Part shown: positions 1-7,808 of the stretch, piece by piece
Numbering within the stretch: the stretch's first letter is position 1
How the letters are laid out: each line of letters begins with the position of its first letter
From: Myceligenerans salitolerans
GTDB lineage: Bacteria > Actinomycetota > Actinomycetes > Actinomycetales > Cellulomonadaceae
NCBI RefSeq assembly: GCF_017349295.1
Contig: NZ_JAFMPK010000047.1
Location: forward strand, 208,893 to 272,892
Length of the DNA stretch: 64,000 nt
Direction of reading: 5' to 3'
Program-made: the position numbers and the translations under genes
The notes under the pieces: generated by a model
Databases searched by the model: none
Told to the model about the DNA's origin: nothing
Seen by the model: the letters and a program-made list of their open reading frames with translations, nothing else

Positions 1-812
1 GCGCCGGCCGCGGCGTCCGTCTCACGGAGGCCGGACGCCTCCTCGCCGACCGCGCGGAGGAGATCCTGGCCCGGGTGGACGGCGCCGCACGCGAGCTCGA
101 GGCCCTCGCCGAGATGCGCGCCGGCCGTGCGCGCCTCGCCGCGTTCCCCTCCGCGCTCGCCACGATCGTGCCCGCCGCCGTCGCGAACCTCCGCGACGAC
201 CTGCCCGGCCTGGCCGTGAGCCTCCTCGAGGCCGAGCCGCCCGAGGCCGTGGACGCGCTGCGCGCCGGGAAGGTCGACGTCGCGCTCGTGTTCGAGCACA
301 CCGACGTCGCCCACACCCGCAGCATCGAGGACCTGTCCCGGTTCGAGGTGACCGACGTCTTCGACGAACCCGTGCACCTCGTGCGCTCGGTCGGCGACGC
401 GCCCGCGGACGCCGCGGGCGGCGTGTGCGACCCGCCCGGCCTCGCGACCCTGGCCGACGCCGACTGGATCGCCGGGTGCGAACGCTGCCGAGCCGACCTC
501 CTGGCGCGATGCGCACAGGCGGGCTTCGCCCCGCGGATCGCGTTCGAGACGGACGACTACGTCGCCATCCAGGCGCTGGTCGCCTCGGGCGCCGGTGTGA
601 GCACGGTGCCCGCCCTCACGCTGCGCGCGCACCGCGACCCAGGAGTCGTCACCGCTCCCCTCCCCGGTGCGATCCGGCGGATCATGGCGCTCACCATCGG
701 CGCACCCACCCCGCCGGCGCGTGAGCTGATCGCGCGGCTCGCCGCCGTCGGGCGGCGGTTCGCCGACGAGGACCAGCTCGCCGACGAGGACCAGCTCGCC
801 GCGGCCTCCTGA
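1..812 (+). CDS. LysR-family transcriptional regulator, 5' end missing
   Basis: The frame is open from the window edge. It begins inside the winged helix-turn-helix, with the typical end motif RLTEAGRLLADRA followed by the linker helix. The periplasmic-binding-protein-like effector domain follows (RLAAFPSALATIVPAAV, then VDVALVFEH). About 60 N-terminal residues, including most of the DNA-binding domain, lie outside the window. GTG codons inside, such as at 75, are not the real start. The last residues hold a duplicated ADEDQL motif encoded by an exact 18-bp tandem repeat (762-779 and 780-797). The membrane protein gene at 837 starts 24 bases downstream in the same direction and may be co-transcribed. 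The regulated genes and the effector cannot be inferred. Confidence 0.9.
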   Translation, partial: AGRGVRLTEAGRLLADRAEEILARVDGAARELEALAEMRAGRARLAAFPSALATIVPAAVANLRDDLPGLAVSLLEAEPPEAVDALRAGKVDVALVFEHTDVAHTRSIEDLSRFEVTDVFDEPVHLVRSVGDAPADAAGGVCDPPGLATLADADWIAGCERCRADLLARCAQAGFAPRIAFETDDYVAIQALVASGAGVSTVPALTLRAHRDPGVVTAPLPGAIRRIMALTIGAPTPPARELIARLAAVGRRFADEDQLADEDQLAAAS

Positions 813-836
813 CCCGCGAGCCCGAGGAGTCTCGCC

Positions 837-2339
837 GTGCCCGACTGGCTGACCTGGTGGTCCACGACCGACTACGACGTCGCACGAGAGGTGCTCCAGC
901 GCGGCTTCGGCGCACTCTACGTGGTCGCGTTCTGGGCTGTCCTGCGCCAGTTCCGGCCGCTGAGCGGCGAGCACGGCCTCACCCCCGCGCCACGGCTGCT
1001 GGCCGCGACCACCTGGCGGGACGGGCCGAGCGTCTTCCGGGTGCACTACTCGGACCGGTTCCTCGCCGCCGTCGCCTGGTGCGGTGTCGCGCTGGGCGGG
1101 GCCGTCGTCGTCGGCCTGCCGCAGGCCGGCGACTGGTGGGTGCCCGTGCTCTGTTTCGGCGCGCTGTGGTTCGGCTACCTGTCGGTGGTGAACGCGGGCG
1201 GGCGGTTCCACGGGTTCGGCTGGGAGTCGCTGCTGTGCGAGGCCGGGTTCGTCGTCGCGTTCCTCGGTTCGGCGGGCGGCTTCGGCCTGTCCGACGGCGT
1301 CCCGACGCCCGTCCTGACGATCCTGGCCGTGCGCTGGCTGCTGTTCCGCGTCGAGCTCGGCGCGGGTCTCATCAAGTGGCGCGGCGACCCCTCCTGGCGC
1401 GACCTGACGGCGCTCGACCACCACCACGAGACCCAGCCGATGCCCGGCCCGTTCTCGTGGCACGCCCACCACCTGCCACGCCGGTGGCACCGGGTGGAGG
1501 TGGTGGGGAACCACGTGACCCAGCTCCTGCTCCCGTGGCTGCTGTTCCTGCCGCAGCCGTTCGCGTCCGTCACGGGGCTCGCCGTCGTCGTCACACAGGG
1601 CTGGCTCGTGGTCACGGGCAATTTCGCATGGCTGAACTGGGCGACGATCCTGCTGGGTCTCGGCGTCGTCTCCGACGGCACCTGGGCATGGCTGCTGGGC
1701 TGGACCGGCCTGCCCCTGCCCGACACCGCGGGACCCGCAGGTGGCGCCGGCACGGCCGCGGTGCCCGCCACCTACGTGGCCGTGGTGAGCGCGGCGATGC
1801 TGCTCCTCGCCGTCCTGTCGGTGCGCCCCACGATCAATCTCGCCTCCCCGCGTCAACGGATGAACGCCTCGTTCGAGCCGTTCCGGCTCGTCAACGCCTA
1901 CGGGGCGTTCGGGTCGATGACGAAGCGCCGGATCGAGATCGTCGTCGAGGGCACGGACGCCGAGGATCCGGACACGGGGGCGTGGCGGGAGTACGAGTTC
2001 CGCGGCAAACCCGGCGACCCGGCGCGCCGGCCGCCCCAGTGGGCGCCCTACCACCTGCGGCTCGACTGGCAGATGTGGTTCCTGCCCCTCGGCCACGCCT
2101 CCGGCTGGTTCACCGTGCTGCTGCGTCGCCTGCTGGAGGCCGATCCGCCGACGCTGCGTCTGCTGCGCACCGATCCCTTCGGCGGCGCCCGCCCACGGTG
2201 GGTCCGCGCGGTCGCCTGGCACTACCGGTACACCACCCCGGCCGAACGTGCCGAGACCGGGCACTGGTGGGTGCGCGAGGCGCCACGCGTCGCCGTGCCA
2301 CCGATGCGCCTCGACCGCTCCGACCGTTCCGACCGGTGA
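837..2339 (+). CDS. Lipase maturation factor (LMF1-like) family membrane protein
   Basis: This 500-residue integral membrane protein starts at GTG 837, with GAGGAG 8 bases upstream. It has several hydrophobic segments in the first 340 residues. The family-typical C-terminal region follows, containing NAYGAFGSMTKRR, RPPQWAPYHLRLDWQMWF and WHYRYTT. In vertebrates LMF1 helps fold dimeric lipases in the ER. Bacterial homologues are common in actinomycetes, but their client is unknown, so only family membership is claimed. The first half (YSDRFLAAVAWCG, GLIKWRGD) also resembles HTTM/vitamin-K-carboxylase-like membrane proteins. It lies 24 bases after the LysR-type gene. No lipase gene is adjacent. 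Confidence 0.85.
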   Translation: MPDWLTWWSTTDYDVAREVLQRGFGALYVVAFWAVLRQFRPLSGEHGLTPAPRLLAATTWRDGPSVFRVHYSDRFLAAVAWCGVALGGAVVVGLPQAGDWWVPVLCFGALWFGYLSVVNAGGRFHGFGWESLLCEAGFVVAFLGSAGGFGLSDGVPTPVLTILAVRWLLFRVELGAGLIKWRGDPSWRDLTALDHHHETQPMPGPFSWHAHHLPRRWHRVEVVGNHVTQLLLPWLLFLPQPFASVTGLAVVVTQGWLVVTGNFAWLNWATILLGLGVVSDGTWAWLLGWTGLPLPDTAGPAGGAGTAAVPATYVAVVSAAMLLLAVLSVRPTINLASPRQRMNASFEPFRLVNAYGAFGSMTKRRIEIVVEGTDAEDPDTGAWREYEFRGKPGDPARRPPQWAPYHLRLDWQMWFLPLGHASGWFTVLLRRLLEADPPTLRLLRTDPFGGARPRWVRAVAWHYRYTTPAERAETGHWWVREAPRVAVPPMRLDRSDRSDR

Positions 2340-2488
2340 CACGGCACGGGGCTTCCCCCATCTCGCGGCCCCGTGAGCACGCCGTGAGCACCGCCAACGT
2401 GCCACGCACTGGTGAAAGGGTTTCGGCCGCAAGAGATATGTCCCCCGCAGTCCTTTTTTTCGGAGTGTGATCATGGCAACATCGAGGG

Positions 2489-3340
2489 GTGCACCTGATC
2501 CGAGAGTTCACCCCCGTCGCCTACGACTTCGCTCTCGCCTCGTGGGGCTGGCTCGGCATCACCGATCAGGTCCCGAGATTCGCCTCGTGCTTCGGCGACA
2601 TGTTCCTGGAGTCGCCGACCGGGTGGTGGTTCCTGGACACCGTCGAGGGCACGCTGGAGCGGCGATGGCGCACCATGGACGAGATGTTCGGGGAACTCGA
2701 GTCGGCCGACGGACGCGCCGAGTACCTGTTGGAGGAGACCCTGCACCAGGCCCGCGCACGAGGCCTGAGCCTGGCCGACGACGAGGTCTTCGCCTTCGTC
2801 CCGCCGCCCGCCGTCACCGGATCCATGGCGGTGGAGAACCTCACGCCGCTGCGGTTCGCGATCGCCGCGAGCCTCTCCGGCCGGATCCACCACGAGCTGC
2901 GCGTCGTGACGACGCCGGCCCTGCCCGCCGCGCCGACACCGCCCGCACAGCACTCACGGCCCGCGGCCCACGCCGCGCCGGCAGCGTACACGCCACGAGC
3001 CTGGTCGGAACCGACACCGCGGGTTCCGCACGAGCTGTACACGCCACGGCCGTACACGCCGGAGGTGTGGTCGGCGCCGACGCCCCAGGCCCCGGCCGCG
3101 CGCAACCCGGCCCCGCGCAACCCCGCGCCGGCCTACCAGGCGCCGCCGACCAGTTCGGCGGCGGGCTTCTCCGGCGCGCAGCCGCGTAATCCGGCGCCCT
3201 CCCAGCGCGCGGCCACCCCGCGCGCGGTGCCGGACCCGCTGCCGTCGTGGGCGCCGCCGTCGCACGTCCCGCCGGAGACGACGCTCACCGGCTCCCACCG
3301 CACCGCACCGGCCGCGCGGCGGGCGCGCCACTTCGCCTGA
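2489..3340 (+). CDS. Tdi1/DUF1851-domain protein with proline-rich tail
   Basis: This 283-residue protein is read from GTG at 2489. No well-spaced Shine-Dalgarno is visible (a GAGG directly abuts the GTG), so the start is uncertain or leaderless. The first 140 residues match the T6SS-immunity Tdi1 C-terminal/DUF1851 family (GDMFLESPTGWWFLDTVEGT, then VFAFVPPPAVTGS). In that family some members are immunity proteins to type VI effectors, and others are stand-alone SMI1/KNR4-like proteins. The remaining 140 residues are low-complexity Pro/Ala/Thr repeats (YTPRPYTPE, RNPAPRNPAP), probably disordered. No toxin or secretion gene is next to it, so an immunity role is only a possibility. It converges with the ABC exporter genes. 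Confidence 0.7.
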   Translation: MHLIREFTPVAYDFALASWGWLGITDQVPRFASCFGDMFLESPTGWWFLDTVEGTLERRWRTMDEMFGELESADGRAEYLLEETLHQARARGLSLADDEVFAFVPPPAVTGSMAVENLTPLRFAIAASLSGRIHHELRVVTTPALPAAPTPPAQHSRPAAHAAPAAYTPRAWSEPTPRVPHELYTPRPYTPEVWSAPTPQAPAARNPAPRNPAPAYQAPPTSSAAGFSGAQPRNPAPSQRAATPRAVPDPLPSWAPPSHVPPETTLTGSHRTAPAARRARHFA

Positions 3341-3393
3341 TCGGACGCCCCCCGCCGCCGCGCCCGGCCCCCGGCCGGCGGCACGAACGGAGT

Positions 3394-5217
3394 TCAGACC
3401 AGCGAGTCCTGCCACGCCGCGTTCAGCGCGGCGAACCGGCCGCCGTGGCTCACCAGCTCGTCGGGGCTGCCGTCCTCCAGCACCTGCCCGTGCTCCAGCA
3501 CGAGCACGCGGTCGGCGATCTCGACGGTGGACAGCCGGTGCGCGATGATGATCGCGGTGCGATCGGCGAGCAGGGTCTGCAGGCCGCGCTGCACGAGCCG
3601 TTCCCCGGGCAGGTCCAGGGACGACGTCGCCTCGTCGAGCACCAGCACCGTGGGATCGGCCAGGAAAGCCCGCGCGAAGGACAGCAGCTGCCGCTGCCCC
3701 GCCGACACGCGGCCGCCCCGCTTGTTCACCTCGGTGTCGTACCCCTCGGGCAGCCGGGTGACGAACTCGTGCGCGCCCACGGCGCGCGCCGCGGCCTCGA
3801 TCTCCTCGCGGGTGGCGTCGGGCCGTCCCAGCGCGATGTTCTCCGCCACGGAGCCGCTGAACAGGTAGGCCTCCTGGGTCACCATCACGACGTTGCGGCG
3901 CAGCACCGGGGAGGCGATGTCACGGATGTCCACGCCGTCGACCAGCACCCGGCCGTCCGTCGCGTCATAGAACCGGGTCACGAGCTTGGCGATCGTCGAC
4001 TTGCCGGCACCGGTGGTACCCACGAGGGCCACCGTCTGACCGGCCGGGATCGTCAGGTCCAGTCCCGGCAGCACCACCGGTCCGTCGCCGTACGCGAAGC
4101 GCACCCCCTCCAGCCGCAGCTCGCCACGTGGGGCGGGCAGGTCGACGGGTTCGGCGGGCTCGACGACGGTCGGCTCCTCCGCCAGCAGTCCCGACACCTT
4201 CTCCAGCGCGGCCGCCGCGGACTGGAAGGCGTTGTAGAACATGGCGATCTGCTGGATCGGCGCGAAGAACCGCTTCACGTACAGCAGCACCGCGACCAGG
4301 ACGCCGACGGCCAGCGTGCCCTCCAGCACCCGCCACCCGCCGACCGCCAGCGCGACGACCACGGTCACGTTGCCGATGAGCAGCAGACCGGGGGCGAACC
4401 GGCCGTTGATCCCGAAGATGCGCAGGTTGGCGTCACGGTATGCCTGGCCGATCCGGTCGTACTCGGCCTCGGTGGTGGCCTCCCGGTTGAACGCCTGGAC
4501 CGCGCGGATCCCGGTCATCGTCTCGACGAACTTCACGATGAGCCGGGCGGACCAGGTGCGCTGCTCGCGGTAGGCGGCCTGTGAGTGCTTCCGGAACCAG
4601 CGCATGAGGAACCAGGCGGGCAGGAACCCCGTCATCAGGACCAGTCCCGAGACGGGGTCCAGGACCGTCAGGCCGACGGCGGTGAAGAGCATGACCAGCA
4701 GCGACGAGATGACGCCCACGAGGCCGCCGTCGAGCAGCTCGCGCAGGGCCTCGAGGTCGCTCGTCTGGCGGGAGATGATGCGTCCCGACGTGTAGGACTC
4801 GTGGAACTCGAGACTGAGCCGCTGGGTCTGACGGAAGACGCGGCGGCGCAGGTCCAGCAGCACGTTCTGGGCGATCCTGGCGGCTACCCGGCGGTAGGTG
4901 CCGATGGCGACGCCGGCGAGCACGGCGGCGGCCAGGTAGGCGCCCCCCACCGCGGCCAGCGGGACGACGTCGCCGGGCAGGGCGGGCAGCGCCACGTCGA
5001 TGGCCAGGGAGACCAGCCACGGGCCGGCCACCTGCGCGGCACTGGAGGCGCTGACGAGAACTGCCGCCCAGACCAGCAGGCGCACGTGCGGGCGCAGGAG
5101 GTCACGGAGCAGGCCGATGGAACGGCGCCGCACGGCACGCGACGTGAGGCGGTCGAACCGGGTCTCGTCGTCGTGGGCGGCATCCGTGGGACGGCGTCGG
5201 GGGGCGGGCGTGTTCAC
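3394..5217 (-). CDS. ABC exporter half-transporter, subunit with intact catalytic Glu
   Basis: A 607-residue type IV ABC exporter with an N-terminal six-helix transmembrane domain (about 40-330) and an ATPase domain (about 365-600). Visible motifs are Walker A GTTGAGKST (400-408), Q-loop VTQEAYLF, a non-canonical signature VSAGQ (504-508), Walker B VLVLDE with catalytic Glu529, and the H-loop AHRLST. The start GTG overlaps the stop of the upstream half-transporter by four bases (GTGA), so the two are translationally coupled and almost certainly form a heterodimer. The pair lies downstream of the siderophore genes on the same strand, so siderophore export is plausible (compare IrtAB/Rv1348-Rv1349-type pairs). 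Drug or lipid export is an alternative. The substrate is not deducible from sequence. Confidence 0.9.
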   Translation of the reverse strand: MNTPAPRRRPTDAAHDDETRFDRLTSRAVRRRSIGLLRDLLRPHVRLLVWAAVLVSASSAAQVAGPWLVSLAIDVALPALPGDVVPLAAVGGAYLAAAVLAGVAIGTYRRVAARIAQNVLLDLRRRVFRQTQRLSLEFHESYTSGRIISRQTSDLEALRELLDGGLVGVISSLLVMLFTAVGLTVLDPVSGLVLMTGFLPAWFLMRWFRKHSQAAYREQRTWSARLIVKFVETMTGIRAVQAFNREATTEAEYDRIGQAYRDANLRIFGINGRFAPGLLLIGNVTVVVALAVGGWRVLEGTLAVGVLVAVLLYVKRFFAPIQQIAMFYNAFQSAAAALEKVSGLLAEEPTVVEPAEPVDLPAPRGELRLEGVRFAYGDGPVVLPGLDLTIPAGQTVALVGTTGAGKSTIAKLVTRFYDATDGRVLVDGVDIRDIASPVLRRNVVMVTQEAYLFSGSVAENIALGRPDATREEIEAAARAVGAHEFVTRLPEGYDTEVNKRGGRVSAGQRQLLSFARAFLADPTVLVLDEATSSLDLPGERLVQRGLQTLLADRTAIIIAHRLSTVEIADRVLVLEHGQVLEDGSPDELVSHGGRFAALNAAWQDSLV

Positions 5218-7082
5218 GCGCTCACCTCCTCGTCGGCGGGCGTGACGGCCGAGCCGGGGTGGTCGTGCGACACGTAGTCCTCCTCGAGGCTGGAGATGAC
5301 GTGGCGGTAGTGGGCGCTGGTGGCGAGAAGCTCGCTGTGCGCCCCGACCGCGGTGATCCGGCCGTCCTCGAGGACGGCGACGCGGTCGGCGAGGGCGACC
5401 GTGGAGGGCCGGTGGGCGATGACGAGCGTGGTCGTGCCGTGCAGCACCTGCGCCAGGCGCCTGGTGACCGCCTCCTCGGTCGTGACGTCGAGCGCGGAGA
5501 GCGGGTCGTCGAGCACGAGGACGCGGGGGCGGGCGGCGATGGCGCGGGCCAGGGCGAGACGTTGCCGCTGGCCGCCCGACAGGGACAGGCCCTCCTCGCC
5601 GATGCGGGTGTCGACGCCGTCCGGCAGGTCGTGCACGAACCCGGCCTGGGCGACCTCCAGTGCCTCGTGCATGCGCCGGTCCCGTTCGGCCTCGCCGACC
5701 GCCCCGGGACCGGACTCCGGGACGCCGAGCAGCACGTTGTCGCGGACGGACGCGGAGAACAGGGTCGGGTCCTCGAACGCCACGGCGACGTGCCGGCGCA
5801 GGTCGTGGCGGGCGAGGTCACGCACGTCCACGTCGTCGAGCAGCACCTGTCCCCCGGTGACGTCGTAGATGCGCGGAACGAGCATCGCGAGCGTGGACTT
5901 GCCGGAACCGGTGAGGCCGACCAGAGCGGTCGTCGTCCCGGCCGGCAGGTCGAGGTCGACGTGCCGCAGGACCGCCCGGTCCGGGTGGCCGGCGTCGGGG
6001 TAGGCGAACGCCACGTCCCGCAGGGCGACGTGGCCCCGTGAGTCGGCGGGCAGCGCCACCGGACGCTCGGGGTCGGTGAGCTCCGGCGCGGTCTCCATCA
6101 CCTCGAAGTAGCGGTCGACGGCACTGCGGGCGTTGATCGTCATCGACAGGCTCATGCCGAGGTCCACCACGGGCCCGCCCACGACGGCGGTCGTGGCGAA
6201 GAACAGCACCAGGTCGCCGACGGTCATCTGCTCGGTGCCGGTCAGCCAGACCCCGAGAACGAGGCAGACGCCGAGCGTGAGCTCGGGGATCAGGGTGAGG
6301 GCGGCCATGAGGCGGGCGTCGACGCCCGCCTTGTGCAGCTCGGTCCGGCGCAGGGTGTCCGCCTGGCCGGTGAACGAGTGCAGGGCGTCGCTCCCGCGGC
6401 CGAAGGCCTTCAGGACCCGGATCCCGTGGACCGACTCCTCGACGGTGTTGGCCAGGTCGCCGGACTGGTCCTGGGAACGACGCGAGATCACCCGGTACCT
6501 GCGGGAGAAGCGGAACACGATCACCACGACCGGCAGGGCACCGGCGAGATAGACCAGACCGAGCCAACCCGCGGTCGCGACCAGCACGCCCACCCCGACC
6601 GCGATCGTGCAGACGTTGAGCACCAGTTGCAGCAGACCGAAGACGAGCCACCGCCGCAGCAGCCCGAGGTCCGCCATCACCCGGGACAGGAGCTGGCCGC
6701 CGGGCCACCTGTCGTGGAACGCGGCGGGCAGGTCCTGCAGGTGCCGGAACATCGCCATGCGCATCGCGTGCTCGACGCGCGTGCCCGGGAACATGACGAG
6801 GTTGCGGCGCAGCGCGACCAGGCCGACCTCGGCGAGACCGAACGCGAGGACCAGCACGACGGACCAGGCCAGACCGGTCCAGTCGTGCGTGGCCACGCCC
6901 CGGGCGAGCGGCCCGTCCACCACGTACTGCAGCACGTGCGGGATCGCGAGGGCGGCGAGGCTCGCGCCGAGGGCGGACAGAAGCCCTCCGGCCAGGGGCG
7001 GGATGGCGCTCCGGACGTACGGATGGAGGCGTCGAATCGATGCGAACGTGGACAGGGTGGATCCGGCGGGAGTCGATGGCAT
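5214..7082 (-). CDS. ABC exporter half-transporter, subunit with degenerate ATP site
   Basis: A 622-residue ABC exporter half-transporter (N-terminal transmembrane domain, C-terminal ATPase). It has Walker A GLTGSGKST (389-397), signature LSGGQ (501-505) and Walker B LVLDDPLSALD, in which the catalytic Glu is replaced by Asp (526). The Q-loop reads AFEDPTLF, with Glu where Gln is expected. These changes mark the degenerate half of a heterodimeric exporter, and the partner is encoded immediately downstream with a GTGA overlap. I chose ATG 7082. An in-frame TTG at 7109 would add nine residues. GATAAT lies 7 bases before ATG 7082, which would suit a leaderless transcript. Transcription from the siderophore genes could also continue in, because only about 90 bases separate them. 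Confidence 0.88.
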   Translation of the reverse strand: MPSTPAGSTLSTFASIRRLHPYVRSAIPPLAGGLLSALGASLAALAIPHVLQYVVDGPLARGVATHDWTGLAWSVVLVLAFGLAEVGLVALRRNLVMFPGTRVEHAMRMAMFRHLQDLPAAFHDRWPGGQLLSRVMADLGLLRRWLVFGLLQLVLNVCTIAVGVGVLVATAGWLGLVYLAGALPVVVIVFRFSRRYRVISRRSQDQSGDLANTVEESVHGIRVLKAFGRGSDALHSFTGQADTLRRTELHKAGVDARLMAALTLIPELTLGVCLVLGVWLTGTEQMTVGDLVLFFATTAVVGGPVVDLGMSLSMTINARSAVDRYFEVMETAPELTDPERPVALPADSRGHVALRDVAFAYPDAGHPDRAVLRHVDLDLPAGTTTALVGLTGSGKSTLAMLVPRIYDVTGGQVLLDDVDVRDLARHDLRRHVAVAFEDPTLFSASVRDNVLLGVPESGPGAVGEAERDRRMHEALEVAQAGFVHDLPDGVDTRIGEEGLSLSGGQRQRLALARAIAARPRVLVLDDPLSALDVTTEEAVTRRLAQVLHGTTTLVIAHRPSTVALADRVAVLEDGRITAVGAHSELLATSAHYRHVISSLEEDYVSHDHPGSAVTPADEEVSA

Positions 7083-7172
7083 CGATTCAATTATCCCACC
7101 GCGCGGCAAGTCATTTGCCCGGGCGAACCGTCGTCGAGCGCGCTTGGCACACTATTATTGCCGACGGACGCC

Positions 7173-7808
7173 TCAGGACGCCGCCTCCAGGCCCGCCCTC
7201 TCGCGGGTGAGGTACACCATCACCGCGTCCTTCGGGCCGTTCGGCGACTCGAAGTGGACGTGCTCGCCCGTCTCGAAGCCGAACATGGTCATCCGGGCCA
7301 GCGCCGCCGCGTTGTTCGCGTCCGGCTCCCCGACCAGCCGCCGCGTGCCCGGTCCGGCGAAGAGGAAGCCCGTCAGCGCCGCACCCAGCACGCCCCAGGC
7401 CTCCTCTCCCCCACCGGCGTGCTCGGGCAGCGTGGGCGCCCGGAAGAAGTGCAGGCCCAGGTCGCCGTCGGCCACGGGGTAGGCGGCGGCGACCGGGTCG
7501 TCCTCCGGGTGGTAGGCCTGGACGAGCGCGACCGGCGTGCCCTCCCAGCGCACCAGGTAGGCGTTGTGGGTGGGCAGGGAGTCGACGAACTCGTACGTCT
7601 CCCGCAGCTCGTCCCGGGTGAGGTCACCCAGGCCCCAGAACCGGGCGCGCGGCTCCGTGACCCAGGCGTGCAGGACGTCGAGGTCCGCGACCGGGTCCAG
7701 GACGTGGACGGCGATCGCGCCGCGTGGCGTCGTCGTGCGCCAGACCTCGGCGCCCCGGGTGCCGTGCAGGAGACGTGGGGCGGGGACCGTCTCAGTCCGG
7801 TCTTCCAT
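7173..7808 (-). CDS. GNAT acyltransferase, DesH/DesC-like
   Basis: A 211-residue protein of the IucB/DesC/MbtK-like GNAT group. These enzymes acylate N-hydroxylated polyamines or lysine during hydroxamate siderophore assembly. It shares with the N-terminal domain of the fused gene at 10044-12632 the features WGLGDLT..ELRE (there WEMGDLT..VRD), DLGLHFFRAP (DLGMHVLVAP) and the acceptor/CoA-site motif EPDANNAAALARM (EPDARN..NAAAGF). The start ATG overlaps the end of the penicillin-acylase gene by 17 bases, so it is the last gene of the siderophore operon. Des loci of some actinomycetes carry a penicillin-acylase/acyltransferase pair called desG/desH, which matches this position. The acyl donor is unknown. 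Confidence 0.85.
   Translation of the reverse strand: MEDRTETVPAPRLLHGTRGAEVWRTTTPRGAIAVHVLDPVADLDVLHAWVTEPRARFWGLGDLTRDELRETYEFVDSLPTHNAYLVRWEGTPVALVQAYHPEDDPVAAAYPVADGDLGLHFFRAPTLPEHAGGGEEAWGVLGAALTGFLFAGPGTRRLVGEPDANNAAALARMTMFGFETGEHVHFESPNGPKDAVMVYLTRERAGLEAAS

Noticed and set aside
2489..3340. Type VI secretion locus
   Set aside because: Only one immunity-like domain is present. There are no tss genes or effector, and actinomycetes normally lack T6SS.
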